Made by a program: the position numbers and the translations under genes
Assembly (NCBI GenBank): GCA_902619675.1
Contig: CACNFA010000005.1
Location: 1-57,598 of the forward strand
Direction of reading: 5' to 3'
Length of the DNA: 57,598 nucleotides
From: an uncultured Pelagibacteraceae bacterium
Lineage (GTDB): Bacteria > Pseudomonadota > Alphaproteobacteria > Pelagibacterales > Pelagibacteraceae
Shown: positions 17,126 to 25,764 of the stretch, one piece after another
Position numbering within the stretch: the first letter of the stretch is position 1
Layout: every line of letters starts with the position of its first letter
The notes under the pieces: model-generated
Database searches by the model: none
What the model was told of the DNA's origin: nothing
The model's input: the letters and a program-made list of their open reading frames with translations, nothing else

Positions 17126-17413
17126 ATGTCAAAGCCAGACTTAATCATTCATGATGAAAAAGATAACGTAGGGGTTGTTGTTATAGAAACAACTAAAAAA
17201 GGCCAAGATTGTAATGCTTGGATAATGGAGAATGATAAAACAGTTAATGTTCCATCTACCAACAATGTGCCTTTAGGTCATAAAATCGCACTAAAAGATT
17301 TGAAGGTTGGGGACACTATTTTTAAGTATGGCCATGACATTGGTAAGGTTGTGAAAGAAATAAAAAAAGGTGAACATGTTCATGTTCATAATGTTAAAAC
17401 AAAGAAATGGTAA
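17126..17413 (+). CDS. suyA: (2R)-3-sulfolactate sulfo-lyase small subunit
   Basis: The 95-residue SAF-domain protein is the small partner of SuyB. It matches the UxaA N-terminal family in 'GHKIALKDLKVGD' and 'YGHDIGKVVKEIKKGEHVHVHN'. The complex cleaves 3-sulfolactate to pyruvate and sulfite, using iron. The gene is separated from suyB by only 4 nt. It could in principle be an altronate or galactarate dehydratase subunit, but divergence from xsc and the nearby tauE and apr genes favour sulfolactate. Confidence 0.88.
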   Translation: MSKPDLIIHDEKDNVGVVVIETTKKGQDCNAWIMENDKTVNVPSTNNVPLGHKIALKDLKVGDTIFKYGHDIGKVVKEIKKGEHVHVHNVKTKKW

Positions 17414-17417
17414 TTAA

Positions 17418-18584
17418 ATGAGTATTCCAAAAAGTTTTTTAGGTTACAAAAGAGAAAATGGTAGAGCTGGAACAAGAAATCACGTTATCATTTTACCGGT
17501 TGATGATATTTCTAACGCTTGTGCAGAAGCTGTAGCTAATAACATAAAAGGCACAATTGCACTTCCTCACTCTTACGGAAGATTACAATTTGGAGCAGAT
17601 TTAGAACTACATTTTAGAACAATGATAGGAACTGGCAGGAATCCTAACGTTGCTGCTGTAATTGTAATAGGTATTGAGCCAAAGTGGACAAAAAAAATAG
17701 TCGATGGAATAGCTGAAACTGGAAAACCAGTTGAGGGTTTTCACATTGAACGAAGTGGTGACATTCAAACAATAATGAAAGCATCTAAAAAAGCTCAAGA
17801 ATTTTCAATGTGGGCCTCTGAAAAACAGAGAGAGGAATGTCCTCTAAGCGATTTATGGATTTCAGTGAAATGTGGTGAGTCTGATACTACTTCTGGATTA
17901 GCATCTAATCCTACAGTCGGAAATTTGATGGATAAACTTGAGCCACTTGGTGTCCATTTATGTTTTGGAGAAACTTCTGAATTAACTGGAGCAGAACAGG
18001 TTTGCGCTAAAAGAGGCGCTACTCCAGAGGCACAGAAAAAATTTATGAAAACTTGGAGTGATTATAACGACTTTATTTTAAAAGAGGCAACTAATGATCT
18101 ATCAGAAAGTCAGCCTACAGCTGGAAACATTGCGGGTGGCCTTACTACAATAGAAGAAAAAGCTTTTGGTAATTTTCAAAAAATAGGCTCTAGAAAATTT
18201 ATTGATGTTTTGGAGCCAGCTGAAGAACCAAAAAAAGGAAAAGGATTATATTTTATGGATACCTCATCTGCAGCAGCAGAGTGTGTTACTCTTCAAGCTG
18301 CCGGAGGTTTTAATATTCATCTTTTCCCTACTGGCCAAGGAAATATTATTGGAAATCCGATAGAGCCAGTGGTCAAACTTACAGCAAATCCTTTGACTGC
18401 AAAATTAATGAGCGAGCATGTTGATTGTGATGTCTCGAAGATTTTATCCAGAGAGATGAACTTAGATCAAGCCGGAGATAAATTAATTGAAACTACTCTT
18501 AAAGTTGCTAATGGAAGACTAACTTGCGCTGAAGCTTTAGGTCATAGAGAATTTGTTATGACAAAACTTTATAGAAGTGCTTAA
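17418..18584 (+). CDS. suyB: (2R)-3-sulfolactate sulfo-lyase large subunit
   Basis: The 388-residue UxaA C-terminal-family protein begins '[17 protein letters not shown]' and contains '[19 protein letters not shown]' and '[17 protein letters not shown]'. Both are typical of SuyB and related hydroxy-acid lyases. It cleaves the C-S bond of sulfolactate, giving pyruvate for central metabolism and sulfite. It forms a complex with SuyA. The gene ends 3 nt from the converging tauE gene. Two carbon-sulfur cleaving systems (Suy and Xsc) on either side of one promoter region imply use of sulfonates with different entry points. Confidence 0.9.
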   Translation: MSIPKSFLGYKRENGRAGTRNHVIILPVDDISNACAEAVANNIKGTIALPHSYGRLQFGADLELHFRTMIGTGRNPNVAAVIVIGIEPKWTKKIVDGIAETGKPVEGFHIERSGDIQTIMKASKKAQEFSMWASEKQREECPLSDLWISVKCGESDTTSGLASNPTVGNLMDKLEPLGVHLCFGETSELTGAEQVCAKRGATPEAQKKFMKTWSDYNDFILKEATNDLSESQPTAGNIAGGLTTIEEKAFGNFQKIGSRKFIDVLEPAEEPKKGKGLYFMDTSSAAAECVTLQAAGGFNIHLFPTGQGNIIGNPIEPVVKLTANPLTAKLMSEHVDCDVSKILSREMNLDQAGDKLIETTLKVANGRLTCAEALGHREFVMTKLYRSA

Positions 18585-18587
18585 AAA

Positions 18588-19691
18588 CTATTTAACTGGG
18601 AATTTTACTTCTTCTTGTTTAGGTTTTTTGTGTCTTAAATCGTGTATAATTTTTCTAAACCAAGCCATTAATGCACCAAGAACCAATGCTAATATAATTG
18701 CAAAAGCTCCATATAAAAAAGGTACTTCATTAGAAATTCTTACTATAAATTCTGCTAAGCTATTTAATTCAGGAACCTCAACTTTACTTCCATTGAACAC
18801 TTTTTTTTCTCTAAAGAAAGAGTCATAGGCGATTGCAATAGCAACTGTAATTAAAAGCATTGCAAATAAAGATTTAAGCTCATTGCTATCTAGAAATTGA
18901 CCAATCTTTTGTCCAACTTGAACTCCAATAATTGATCCAAGTATTAGTGGAACCACTAAAAATAGATCAATTGTACCATAATTAAACGAATGTAAGATTG
19001 TTACGACTGCACTTATAAAAACTGTGACAAATAATGAAGTACCTGGAATTAATCTTACAGGCATGCCAATAATATAAATCATTGCTGGGACCATTAGGAA
19101 TGCGCCACCTATTCCCATCATTGAAGCAACAAAACCTACTACTAAACCTAACAATATTGGCGTAAATGCGCTTTCATATAGCCCAGACTTATTAAACCTC
19201 ATTCTTAAAGGTAGGCCTTGTAGCCAATTATGATCGTGTAATTTCTTTTTAATTTTGATTTTTAATTTTAATCGATTTCTTTCTTTAATACCCTCGATTA
19301 ACATAAGAGTTCCAACCATAGCTAAAAGGTACATGTACAATAATGAAATTATTAAGCTTATTTTTCCAATTTCTGAAAAAAAAGTAAACGTCATAATGCC
19401 GATTATGGTTCCTACCACACCGCCTGAGACTATCATTAATCCCATCTTATAATCTAAAGTTTTTTTGTACCAATGTGTTAATGAGCCAGAGACAGATGTT
19501 GCAAGAATATTGTTAACCTCATTCGGTACCGCATACACAGGTGGTATACCCATGAAGATGAGAAAAGGAGTCATTAGAAAACCTCCCCCTACGCCAAACA
19601 AGCCAGATAGTACTCCAACTACTAAACTTAAAAATAAAAGAAGAAAAATATCTATATTTACTTGAGCAATAGGAAGGTAAATTTCGAGCAT
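18588..19691 (-). CDS. tauE: TauE/SafE family sulfite (or sulfonate) exporter
   Basis: The 367-residue membrane protein has two TauE repeats, each with a glycine-rich loop: 'SGLFGVGGGFLMTPFL' near residue 30 and 'SMMGIGGAFLMVPAMIY' near 190. Extra C-terminal helices follow, ending in a basic cytoplasmic tail. The family exports sulfite, sulfoacetate or similar anions. Sited between suyAB and aprBA, it most likely removes the toxic sulfite released by Xsc and SuyAB. It is longer than minimal TauE proteins (about 250-270 residues), with a charged loop after repeat one rich in Lys. It may be transcribed with the apr genes upstream. Confidence 0.86.
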   Translation of the reverse strand: MLEIYLPIAQVNIDIFLLLFLSLVVGVLSGLFGVGGGFLMTPFLIFMGIPPVYAVPNEVNNILATSVSGSLTHWYKKTLDYKMGLMIVSGGVVGTIIGIMTFTFFSEIGKISLIISLLYMYLLAMVGTLMLIEGIKERNRLKLKIKIKKKLHDHNWLQGLPLRMRFNKSGLYESAFTPILLGLVVGFVASMMGIGGAFLMVPAMIYIIGMPVRLIPGTSLFVTVFISAVVTILHSFNYGTIDLFLVVPLILGSIIGVQVGQKIGQFLDSNELKSLFAMLLITVAIAIAYDSFFREKKVFNGSKVEVPELNSLAEFIVRISNEVPFLYGAFAIILALVLGALMAWFRKIIHDLRHKKPKQEEVKFPVK

Positions 19692-19729
19692 TATATTAGC
19701 AGTATGCCTGAAACATTAAGTTGTCAATC

Positions 19730-20080
19730 TTAATAAATTGTTGCTCCGAAAACTTTAACCATATCCCCTTCTAACCCAAGAACAAGTCTTCCGAGAAATT
19801 CACCTGGTACGGTGTTACTTTTTTGTCTATAGAGAACAGTAATAAACTTATCCCTTCTTATACATCCTAAAAACTCTTGCTTTTCTGATAAGCTCGTAAG
19901 TAATTTATTATTAGCCCACTGCTTTCCGAGCTCAACCTCATTCGCTCCGTAAAGCATTTGAGATGAAAAATCTTTTGTGAAACTACCGTAATCTTTATTA
20001 TTTGATGATCTTACCAAGTTTTCCCAAATAGGATTAGCTATTTTGATGATTTCATCATCACTTTTTTCTAGCAAGTTCAT
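19730..20080 (-). CDS. Conserved protein downstream of aprA, function unknown
   Basis: This is a 116-residue soluble protein with no signal peptide or membrane helix. The pattern of an N-terminal helix ('DEIIKIANPIWENLV'), a 'FTKDFSSQM' segment and later beta strands ('KFITVLYRQ', 'FLGRLVLGLEGDMVKVFGA') is suggestive of an NTF2-like fold, but I do not recognise the family with confidence. It lies 9 nt after aprA on the same strand, so it is likely co-expressed and related to APS reductase or sulfite handling. Confidence 0.65.
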   Translation of the reverse strand: MNLLEKSDDEIIKIANPIWENLVRSSNNKDYGSFTKDFSSQMLYGANEVELGKQWANNKLLTSLSEKQEFLGCIRRDKFITVLYRQKSNTVPGEFLGRLVLGLEGDMVKVFGATIY

Positions 20081-20089
20081 GGGGATGGT

Positions 20090-21949
20090 TTATGAAGCCT
20101 TCTTTTCTTTCTCGTCACCAACTATGTGGTAAACAGGCATTTTTTCTAAACTAAATTTTCCAGTTTTTGGATCTCTTCTAGAAACAGTTAAACAATGCCA
20201 ATTTTCATCGTCTAATTTTAATTTGTCTCCCCTGTAATAATATCCGGGCCATCTCGTTTCTTCTCTGAATAAGGTATGTTCTGTTACACATTGAGAGGTT
20301 AATGTTCTATGTTTTAGTTCCCAAGCTCTCATAAGCTGATGATAATCCTCTGCACCAACATTTTCTAAATCTTCTTGAAGCCAATCTAAAAGTTCTAAGC
20401 CCTTTTTAAGTAGATTATCATTAGTCATATAATTTGCTGTTATGCCACCAACATACTCATCCATAATTTTTTGTAATCTTTGCAGTCCTTGAATTGGTGA
20501 AATATAACTCGGAGAAACTGTTCCTCCAGTAATTTCATTCCTATTAATTGTATAATTGTCTAAAGGTTTATAAATAATTTCTCTAAATTTATCACACTGT
20601 TTATCAGAAACTTTTAGATCATTTGCTTTTTGGTCTTCAATATATTTAACTGCAGCTTTTGCAGCCAGCCTTCCCTCAGTAAATGAACCCGAAGAAAATT
20701 TATGCGCACTTCCCCCAACTGTATCTCCGGCTCCAAACAAACCGTCAACTGTAGTCATTCTATTGTAACCCCAAAAATATTCTTTAGGTGCTATATCTTC
20801 TGGACCGCTTACCCATGCCCCTGAACAAGTTGCATGTGATCCCATCACATAAGGTTCTGAAGTAGTAAGTTCTGGGTTAGTGTACTTTGGATCAATATTT
20901 TGAGACGCCCAAACGACGGCTTGACCAACTGTCATACCTAAAAAGTTTTCCCAACCTACTGTTTCTAGATGTGGATCTTGAAATGCCTCTTTTGTTACCA
21001 TGTGAATTGGTCCACCACCTGCCATTACCTCCTGGATAAATGCATGATTTCTGAGACATGTCGGAACTGGATGATGATCAATATATTCACCTACCAACTT
21101 TTTAGTCTGGTCGTACCACTTTTTCTCATAATTTTCACCATTGGCATTTTGTGTGTAAGTTTTTAAATGTAAAAAATATGCTCCGACAGGACCATAACCA
21201 TCTTTGAATCTACATAATACAATTCTATTTTCCATCTGAGTCATTTTTGCACCTGCAGCAATAGGTAAGGCGTAAGCAGATCCATTGCTCCACGGAGCAT
21301 ACCAAGTTCTCCCCATGCCTTCACCAACTGCTCTAGGTTTAAAAATATGTGATGCACCGCCAGCGGCAACTATGACTGTTTTTGCTCTAAACACATGATA
21401 ATCACCAGTTCTCATATTAAAACCAACAGCCCCTCCAACTCTATTCTCTTTGTTCTCATCCATTAATAAATGAGTAACCATTATTCTATTATATATTTTG
21501 TCAGCTGACTTTTTTGCAGCCTCAGCTACTATTGGCTTGTAACTTTCGCCATGTATCATTATTTGCCACTTTCCCTCTCTTTGATATCTTCCAGTTTTTT
21601 TATCTTTCATCATTGGAAGGCCCCATTCATCAAACATGTGAACTGTGGAGTCTACGTGACGAGCCATATCGTAACCTAAGTCTTCTCTTACTAATCCCAT
21701 CAAATCATTTCTAGCATATCTAACATGATCTTCTGGTTGGTTTTCATTCCATCTCATTCCCATATAACAATTGATTGCATACAGACCCTGAGCAACAGCA
21801 CCACTTCTATCAATATTGGCTTTTTCCACACATATGATTTTCAGATCTCTACCCCAGTGTCTTGCTTCAAATGTAGCTCCTGTACCAGCCATTCCTCCGC
21901 CGACGACTAGAATATCGCAATCTTCGTGAACTGTTTTGTTTTTAGGCAT
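20090..21949 (-). CDS. aprA: Adenylylsulfate (APS) reductase alpha subunit, used in the sulfite-oxidising direction
   Basis: The 619-residue FAD protein interconverts APS with sulfite and AMP. Features are the dinucleotide-binding 'VVGGGMAGTGATFEAR' (residues 14-29), substrate-pocket stretches 'YAINCYMGM', 'GEGMGRTWYAPWSNGSAYA' and 'GSHATCSGAW', and the C-terminal AprA segment 'WHCLTVSRRD'. Length fits the family. Its ATG overlaps the aprB stop (TAATG). In SAR11 the enzyme is thought to oxidise sulfite rather than reduce sulfate. No dsr genes are present and the neighbours make sulfite, which supports detoxification or energy gain. Confidence 0.96.
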   Translation of the reverse strand: MPKNKTVHEDCDILVVGGGMAGTGATFEARHWGRDLKIICVEKANIDRSGAVAQGLYAINCYMGMRWNENQPEDHVRYARNDLMGLVREDLGYDMARHVDSTVHMFDEWGLPMMKDKKTGRYQREGKWQIMIHGESYKPIVAEAAKKSADKIYNRIMVTHLLMDENKENRVGGAVGFNMRTGDYHVFRAKTVIVAAGGASHIFKPRAVGEGMGRTWYAPWSNGSAYALPIAAGAKMTQMENRIVLCRFKDGYGPVGAYFLHLKTYTQNANGENYEKKWYDQTKKLVGEYIDHHPVPTCLRNHAFIQEVMAGGGPIHMVTKEAFQDPHLETVGWENFLGMTVGQAVVWASQNIDPKYTNPELTTSEPYVMGSHATCSGAWVSGPEDIAPKEYFWGYNRMTTVDGLFGAGDTVGGSAHKFSSGSFTEGRLAAKAAVKYIEDQKANDLKVSDKQCDKFREIIYKPLDNYTINRNEITGGTVSPSYISPIQGLQRLQKIMDEYVGGITANYMTNDNLLKKGLELLDWLQEDLENVGAEDYHQLMRAWELKHRTLTSQCVTEHTLFREETRWPGYYYRGDKLKLDDENWHCLTVSRRDPKTGKFSLEKMPVYHIVGDEKEKKAS

Positions 21950-22419
21950 TAATAGTAAACACCTTTTTTAAATGAGTCTTTGCTAATTGTTGGTAAATCT
22001 TTTTTTGTATCTAACCCCTCTGGCTCCGAATATAAAACTTGAGAGTTCATTTCTCCTTGTCTCGGTTTATCGCCTTCTGCAAGTTTTGGAATAAATTTTC
22101 CCCAAGGTTTCGTGGTAATAGGTGAAACGAAGTTTTTTTCAGTTCCATTTCTGAATTTAATTTTCCATGAAATAGTACCTTTTTCTTCTTCTCTTCTGAC
22201 ACGAACGCTATGACCCATTGGTGCAAAGTCTGCGTAACCTCTCACATCAATTGCATGATTAGGGCAGGCTTTAACACACGAATAGCATTCCCAGCAAAAA
22301 TTTGGCTCAATATTTTTTGCTCTTCTTATAGTCTCATCAATATGCATTATATCCGATGGACAGATATCTACGCAGTGACCGCAACCATCACATCTGGTCA
22401 TATAAACAAATGTTGACAT
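21949..22419 (-). CDS. aprB: Adenylylsulfate reductase beta subunit (two [4Fe-4S] ferredoxin)
   Basis: The 156-residue iron-sulfur subunit has eight cluster cysteines in 'CDGCGHCVDICP' and 'CWECYSCVKACP', followed by the AprB tail that wraps around the alpha subunit ('PKLAEGDKPRQGEM'). It passes electrons between the AprA flavin and a membrane acceptor, here probably AprM. The order aprM-aprB-aprA on one strand is that described for Pelagibacter-type organisms. Confidence 0.96.
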   Translation of the reverse strand: MSTFVYMTRCDGCGHCVDICPSDIMHIDETIRRAKNIEPNFCWECYSCVKACPNHAIDVRGYADFAPMGHSVRVRREEEKGTISWKIKFRNGTEKNFVSPITTKPWGKFIPKLAEGDKPRQGEMNSQVLYSEPEGLDTKKDLPTISKDSFKKGVYY

Positions 22420-22486
22420 TAAATTTCTACCTTGGTTTTTCTTATAATAATATATGGCTTTAATCTAGTTTTAAATATCATAATTC

Positions 22487-23278
22487 TTAATAATGTTTTG
22501 GTTCTTCCCTTTTAATTCCTAACCCAAACTGCTCAGGAGCATCAGCCGGTGGGGGCAAATTGTCTCTAGAACCGTCAGCTTCAGCTAAATTTTTTTGTAT
22601 TGCAGCTCCAGGTTTGTAAAACATGTGTGCGAATTTAGACCAATATACTCCTCCAAATAAAACTACGTTGGATACAATGAAAAAAAATAAAAAAAGATAA
22701 CTTAATACGCTCATACCCGCAGTTTGCGTAAAGGACCAAGCCAATCCAAAAGTAGCGCAAGCTAGTAATGCTAAAACAAATAAATCTGCGGTTATAATTC
22801 TGTACCAAGGATGAGCTTCTGCAGATACGTCGACTCTCAAGAAAAACCAAAACCAATAACCTCCTAGACATGTCATTATTGCTCCTATGTGCCAAATAAC
22901 TGGAATATAAGAGGGAGCAACAGATCCGTCAGTATAATTGAAAATCAAAACGACTGAACCTATCCAGAATATTATTGTTCCATACATTCCTAAAACGTGT
23001 GCGAGTCTTCTTTTTCCCCAGCCCAATTCCGACGTAGTGGCAATGTCATGTGCTACCGTTTTTAAAATTACTGCTGTTTTTTTTCCAACAGATAATTCAT
23101 TTTTTGCAGATTTTTTTGCTTTTTGCGCATTTCTAAAAAAATAAATAACGTTTTTTTTATGCAACATATCTAAACCAGTTCCGACAATTATTAAAAGGAC
23201 CATAGCAATAACAAAATATTGCATTAAAAAAGCTGGAATCACTGTTGATAGATCAGCAAATGGATTTATTGTTAACAT
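22487..23278 (-). CDS. aprM: AprM-type membrane anchor/electron acceptor for APS reductase
   Basis: The 263-residue membrane protein has about five helices and several membrane-embedded or adjacent His residues ('HVLGMYG', 'WHIGAIMTCLGG', 'EAHPWYRI'), compatible with a di-heme b-type quinone-reactive protein of the respiratory nitrate reductase gamma/HdrE type. It sits directly upstream of aprB. AprM is known from alphaproteobacteria that lack the Qmo complex and is presumed to link AprBA to the quinone pool. Heme ligands are not assigned here. Confidence 0.85.
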   Translation of the reverse strand: MLTINPFADLSTVIPAFLMQYFVIAMVLLIIVGTGLDMLHKKNVIYFFRNAQKAKKSAKNELSVGKKTAVILKTVAHDIATTSELGWGKRRLAHVLGMYGTIIFWIGSVVLIFNYTDGSVAPSYIPVIWHIGAIMTCLGGYWFWFFLRVDVSAEAHPWYRIITADLFVLALLACATFGLAWSFTQTAGMSVLSYLFLFFFIVSNVVLFGGVYWSKFAHMFYKPGAAIQKNLAEADGSRDNLPPPADAPEQFGLGIKREEPKHY

Positions 23279-23330
23279 AGATGACTCTTAAAGGTTTGAT
23301 TAAAAGAGGTCAAGTGAGAACGTTTCTCAT

Positions 23331-23711
23331 TTATTTAAGTTTTCCCTCTTTTCGCATTTGCTCTCTAATTTTAGTAGCAGAGATTTGTTGAGTCTTTTCA
23401 TCTAAAACTATCTCCTCTATTTTATAACCCACTCCTCTTCCATAACAAATATTTGTAATATTTGGTACTAATGTAACTTGAATTCGATTTTTGTAGTCTT
23501 TTAGTGCATCAAGAATATTTTTTTTTACTGTTTCAAAATCAAAAGGATTATCGTCAATCCCTTTGACGTCTCTAACCATAATATTTACTTGTCCTGTTTT
23601 TTTTAAGGTCTCCTCAAAAAGCTTTTGATGCCCTGCATGCCAAGGTTGCCATCGACCTAACATTTGAGCTGTGGGATGTTTGCTATCCCAGACGTGATTA
23701 TCGTTCTTCAT
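23331..23711 (-). CDS. Small nucleotidyltransferase (HxGH superfamily), substrate unknown
   Basis: The 126-residue protein has the cytidylyl/adenylyltransferase signature: 'GRWQPWHAGHQ' (HxGH near residue 27) and C-terminal 'ISATKIREQM', the counterpart of ISSTxxR. It forms an NMP-adduct from an NTP and a small acceptor. The middle 'VPNITNICYGRGVGY' is a recognisable conserved stretch of this subfamily. It lies 22 nt downstream of the CADD-like gene and upstream of aprM on the same strand. ATP sulfurylase also uses an HxGH loop, so a link to APS is conceivable, but this protein is far too short to be a normal Sat. Confidence 0.78.
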   Translation of the reverse strand: MKNDNHVWDSKHPTAQMLGRWQPWHAGHQKLFEETLKKTGQVNIMVRDVKGIDDNPFDFETVKKNILDALKDYKNRIQVTLVPNITNICYGRGVGYKIEEIVLDEKTQQISATKIREQMRKEGKLK

Positions 23712-23733
23712 TAGATAATTTAGCTATTTAAGC

Positions 23734-24405
23734 TTAAGCCGCTACTGTTTGTAGTTTATGCTTAGAGGTCATACCGCTTAAAAAGTTCCAAAGATATCTA
23801 GCGGTCAATAAAGAAGCTGTTTCCGCTTTCTCTTGCTCCTCTTTTGATAAATTGTCTAGTAATTTTTCACACTCGGCTCTGTGAATTACATCCGCTGATT
23901 TATGTGCTTCAAAAAATTCAAGTCCAGCTTTAGAGCTTACTCCATAGAATTTCTTTAATCCTTGTATTTTTGTCTCAGCAATTTCAGGTATTTGTCTTTC
24001 ATAAGTATATAATGAAGCAAGACCTTCAGCATATGATTTTCTTGCTTGTGCAAAAAAATTATCAATCATATCTTTCGTGAACCAATCAAGTTTTACTTTT
24101 TCGATTTCTTTTTCGTCAGCTCCTAAAGCTTTAGCAAAATTCTTCCATAGCTTAGGATGGTCACCGTCCTTATTTTCCTCGTCTTGTAAATTTTCTAAAA
24201 GAATTCTTCTTTTTTCAATATCTTCACAAATTGAATGTGTAGCACTTATATATCTTGGGAAAGCTTTTACATGCTGATAATATTGTTCGGCATAATCTTT
24301 AATAATTTCTCTATTTAATTTTCCTTCGTTCCAGTAAATTTGATAAAACGGGTGTTTTAATAAATGAAACTTATCTAGCTTTGCTCCTAATTCTTTTGAA
24401 AACAT
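23734..24405 (-). CDS. CADD-like heme-oxygenase-fold diiron protein (possible p-aminobenzoate synthase)
   Basis: The start is set at MFSKELG because AAAGGAG lies 5 nt upstream; an ATG 8 codons earlier has no such signal. The 223-residue helical protein has the TenA/PqqC-like fold. It carries the metal set seen in CADD: Glu and His in 'LQDEENKDGDHPK', Glu in 'TYERQIPE', and His/Asp/His in 'EAHKSADVIHRAE'. CADD of Chlamydia and a Nitrosomonas relative make p-aminobenzoate for folate, sacrificing their own tyrosine. Tyr residues in 'HPFYQIYW' are in the right region. Role by family resemblance; folE occurs elsewhere in the window. Confidence 0.8.
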   Translation of the reverse strand: MFSKELGAKLDKFHLLKHPFYQIYWNEGKLNREIIKDYAEQYYQHVKAFPRYISATHSICEDIEKRRILLENLQDEENKDGDHPKLWKNFAKALGADEKEIEKVKLDWFTKDMIDNFFAQARKSYAEGLASLYTYERQIPEIAETKIQGLKKFYGVSSKAGLEFFEAHKSADVIHRAECEKLLDNLSKEEQEKAETASLLTARYLWNFLSGMTSKHKLQTVAA

Positions 24406-24429
24406 TTTTGCTCCTTTTGTTTTTTCCAT

Positions 24430-24570
24430 TTTTAATAATTATAAAGTATTTGATAAAAAAATTATCCACAATTTTTAGTTGAGTATTTTCAATGTTCACG
24501 TTTTGATTCACTTTTGATTCTCTTTAGGACTCAAAATACAACCTTAGATAGTGTTATCCACACGTTCAAT
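24430..24570. other. Two perfect DnaA-box 9-mers around an AT-rich gap
   Basis: TTATCCACA occurs at 24462-24470 in the gap before the CADD-like gene, and again in the same orientation at 24554-24562 inside the end of the MFS gene. The gap also holds a GTTCACGTTTTGATTCACTTTTGATTC-type run with repeated GATTC/TTCAC words. This could be a DnaA-regulated promoter or binding cluster. Genes on both sides point the same way, so it does not look like a typical replication origin. Confidence 0.35.
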
Positions 24571-25764
24571 TTTTCGCTCATCTATGGGGTAATGAACTAA
24601 AGTTGCAAAAATTGAAAGTGCTATCGCCATGAACCATGCATAATCGTAACTACCATACTTATCAAAAAAATAACCTCCAAGAAATGCCCCAGCGAAAGCT
24701 CCAAATTGGTGACATAAAAAAACAATGCCAAACAAAGTGCTTAAATATTTTGTTCCAAAAATTTGGGCAACTATTCCATTGGTTGGAGGTACAGTTGAAA
24801 GCCATAATAATCCAAAACTAACGCCAAAGATTATTGAGTTTAACATTGAAGGTGGGGAAAAAATAAAAATACATATACTAACTGCTCTTAAAGAATAAAG
24901 AATACTTAACAAATTCTTTTTCTTATATTTGGTGCCAAGGTAACCCATTCCTAAAGTACCAAAAATATTAAAAAATCCAATTAATGCTAGAATAATAGTT
25001 GCTGACCATCCAGCCATACCTCTATCTTGCATGTACCCAGGAATATGAGTGCCGACTAAAGTTATTTGAAAACCGCAAACAAAAAAACCTAAAACTAAAA
25101 GAACGTATCCTTTGTGAGAAAAAGCTTCTTTAATTGCTGAAAAAAAAGATTGATCTCTATCTGCTTGCGATGAATTAATTACTGTCTTTGAGGGGAGCAA
25201 AAAAAGAGAAACTATAAGACCAATAACTATAAAAATCATAAAATATTTTAAAGTCTGCTCCCAATCAAATTCGACTAAACTATATTTAGTTAAAAGAGGT
25301 GACAAAAAGTATCCAATGGAAGCTGCTGCAGTAACTATCCCAGTCGCTATAGTTCTAGTTTCGTTTGGAAAATGTTTACCTACCTCTGAAACTGGAACTC
25401 CAATTGCTGTAGCTCCTAAAGCAATTCCAATCAAAACTCCAAGAGCTAATTGAAAATAAATTCCAGTGTTTGGTCCAGAATACAGCATGAAAATACCTAA
25501 AGCGAAAATTATAAATCCAAGAAATACAGCTTTATTTCCTCCAAACTTATCTGCTAATAATCCGAAAATAGGAGCAAATATTCCCCAAAATAACATTTGG
25601 ATACCAATAGCTAATCCGAATTCTGTTCTCGTAACACCTAAGCCTCTTTCAAATGCATCAAAAAAAAGGCCAAAAGTCTGCCTTAAGCCCATAGAAATCA
25701 AAATTACACAACAAGCTGACGCTAAAACAATTAAGGCTAAATTATTAGGAAAAAATTTTTTCAC
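24544..25764 (-). CDS. Major facilitator superfamily transporter
   Basis: The 406-residue protein has 12 hydrophobic helices. It has an MFS motif A-like loop between helices 2 and 3 ('GLLADKFGGNKAVF') and a related one in the second half ('GTKYKKKNLL'). The general pattern resembles monocarboxylate or oxalate/formate-type porters. The start is GTG, overlapping the metC stop (TAGTG), so the two are translationally coupled. The substrate is unknown; coupling with a C-S lyase suggests export or import of a sulfur amino acid or 2-oxoacid, as a guess. Confidence 0.87.
   Translation of the reverse strand: MKKFFPNNLALIVLASACCVILISMGLRQTFGLFFDAFERGLGVTRTEFGLAIGIQMLFWGIFAPIFGLLADKFGGNKAVFLGFIIFALGIFMLYSGPNTGIYFQLALGVLIGIALGATAIGVPVSEVGKHFPNETRTIATGIVTAAASIGYFLSPLLTKYSLVEFDWEQTLKYFMIFIVIGLIVSLFLLPSKTVINSSQADRDQSFFSAIKEAFSHKGYVLLVLGFFVCGFQITLVGTHIPGYMQDRGMAGWSATIILALIGFFNIFGTLGMGYLGTKYKKKNLLSILYSLRAVSICIFIFSPPSMLNSIIFGVSFGLLWLSTVPPTNGIVAQIFGTKYLSTLFGIVFLCHQFGAFAGAFLGGYFFDKYGSYDYAWFMAIALSIFATLVHYPIDERKIERVDNTI

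Noticed and set aside
18577-18828. Plus-strand ORF after suyB
   Set aside because: It is antisense to tauE, whose membrane repeats are clear.
20090-22419. Dissimilatory sulfate reduction
   Set aside because: No dsrAB, Qmo or Sat in view; neighbours generate sulfite, so oxidation is more likely.
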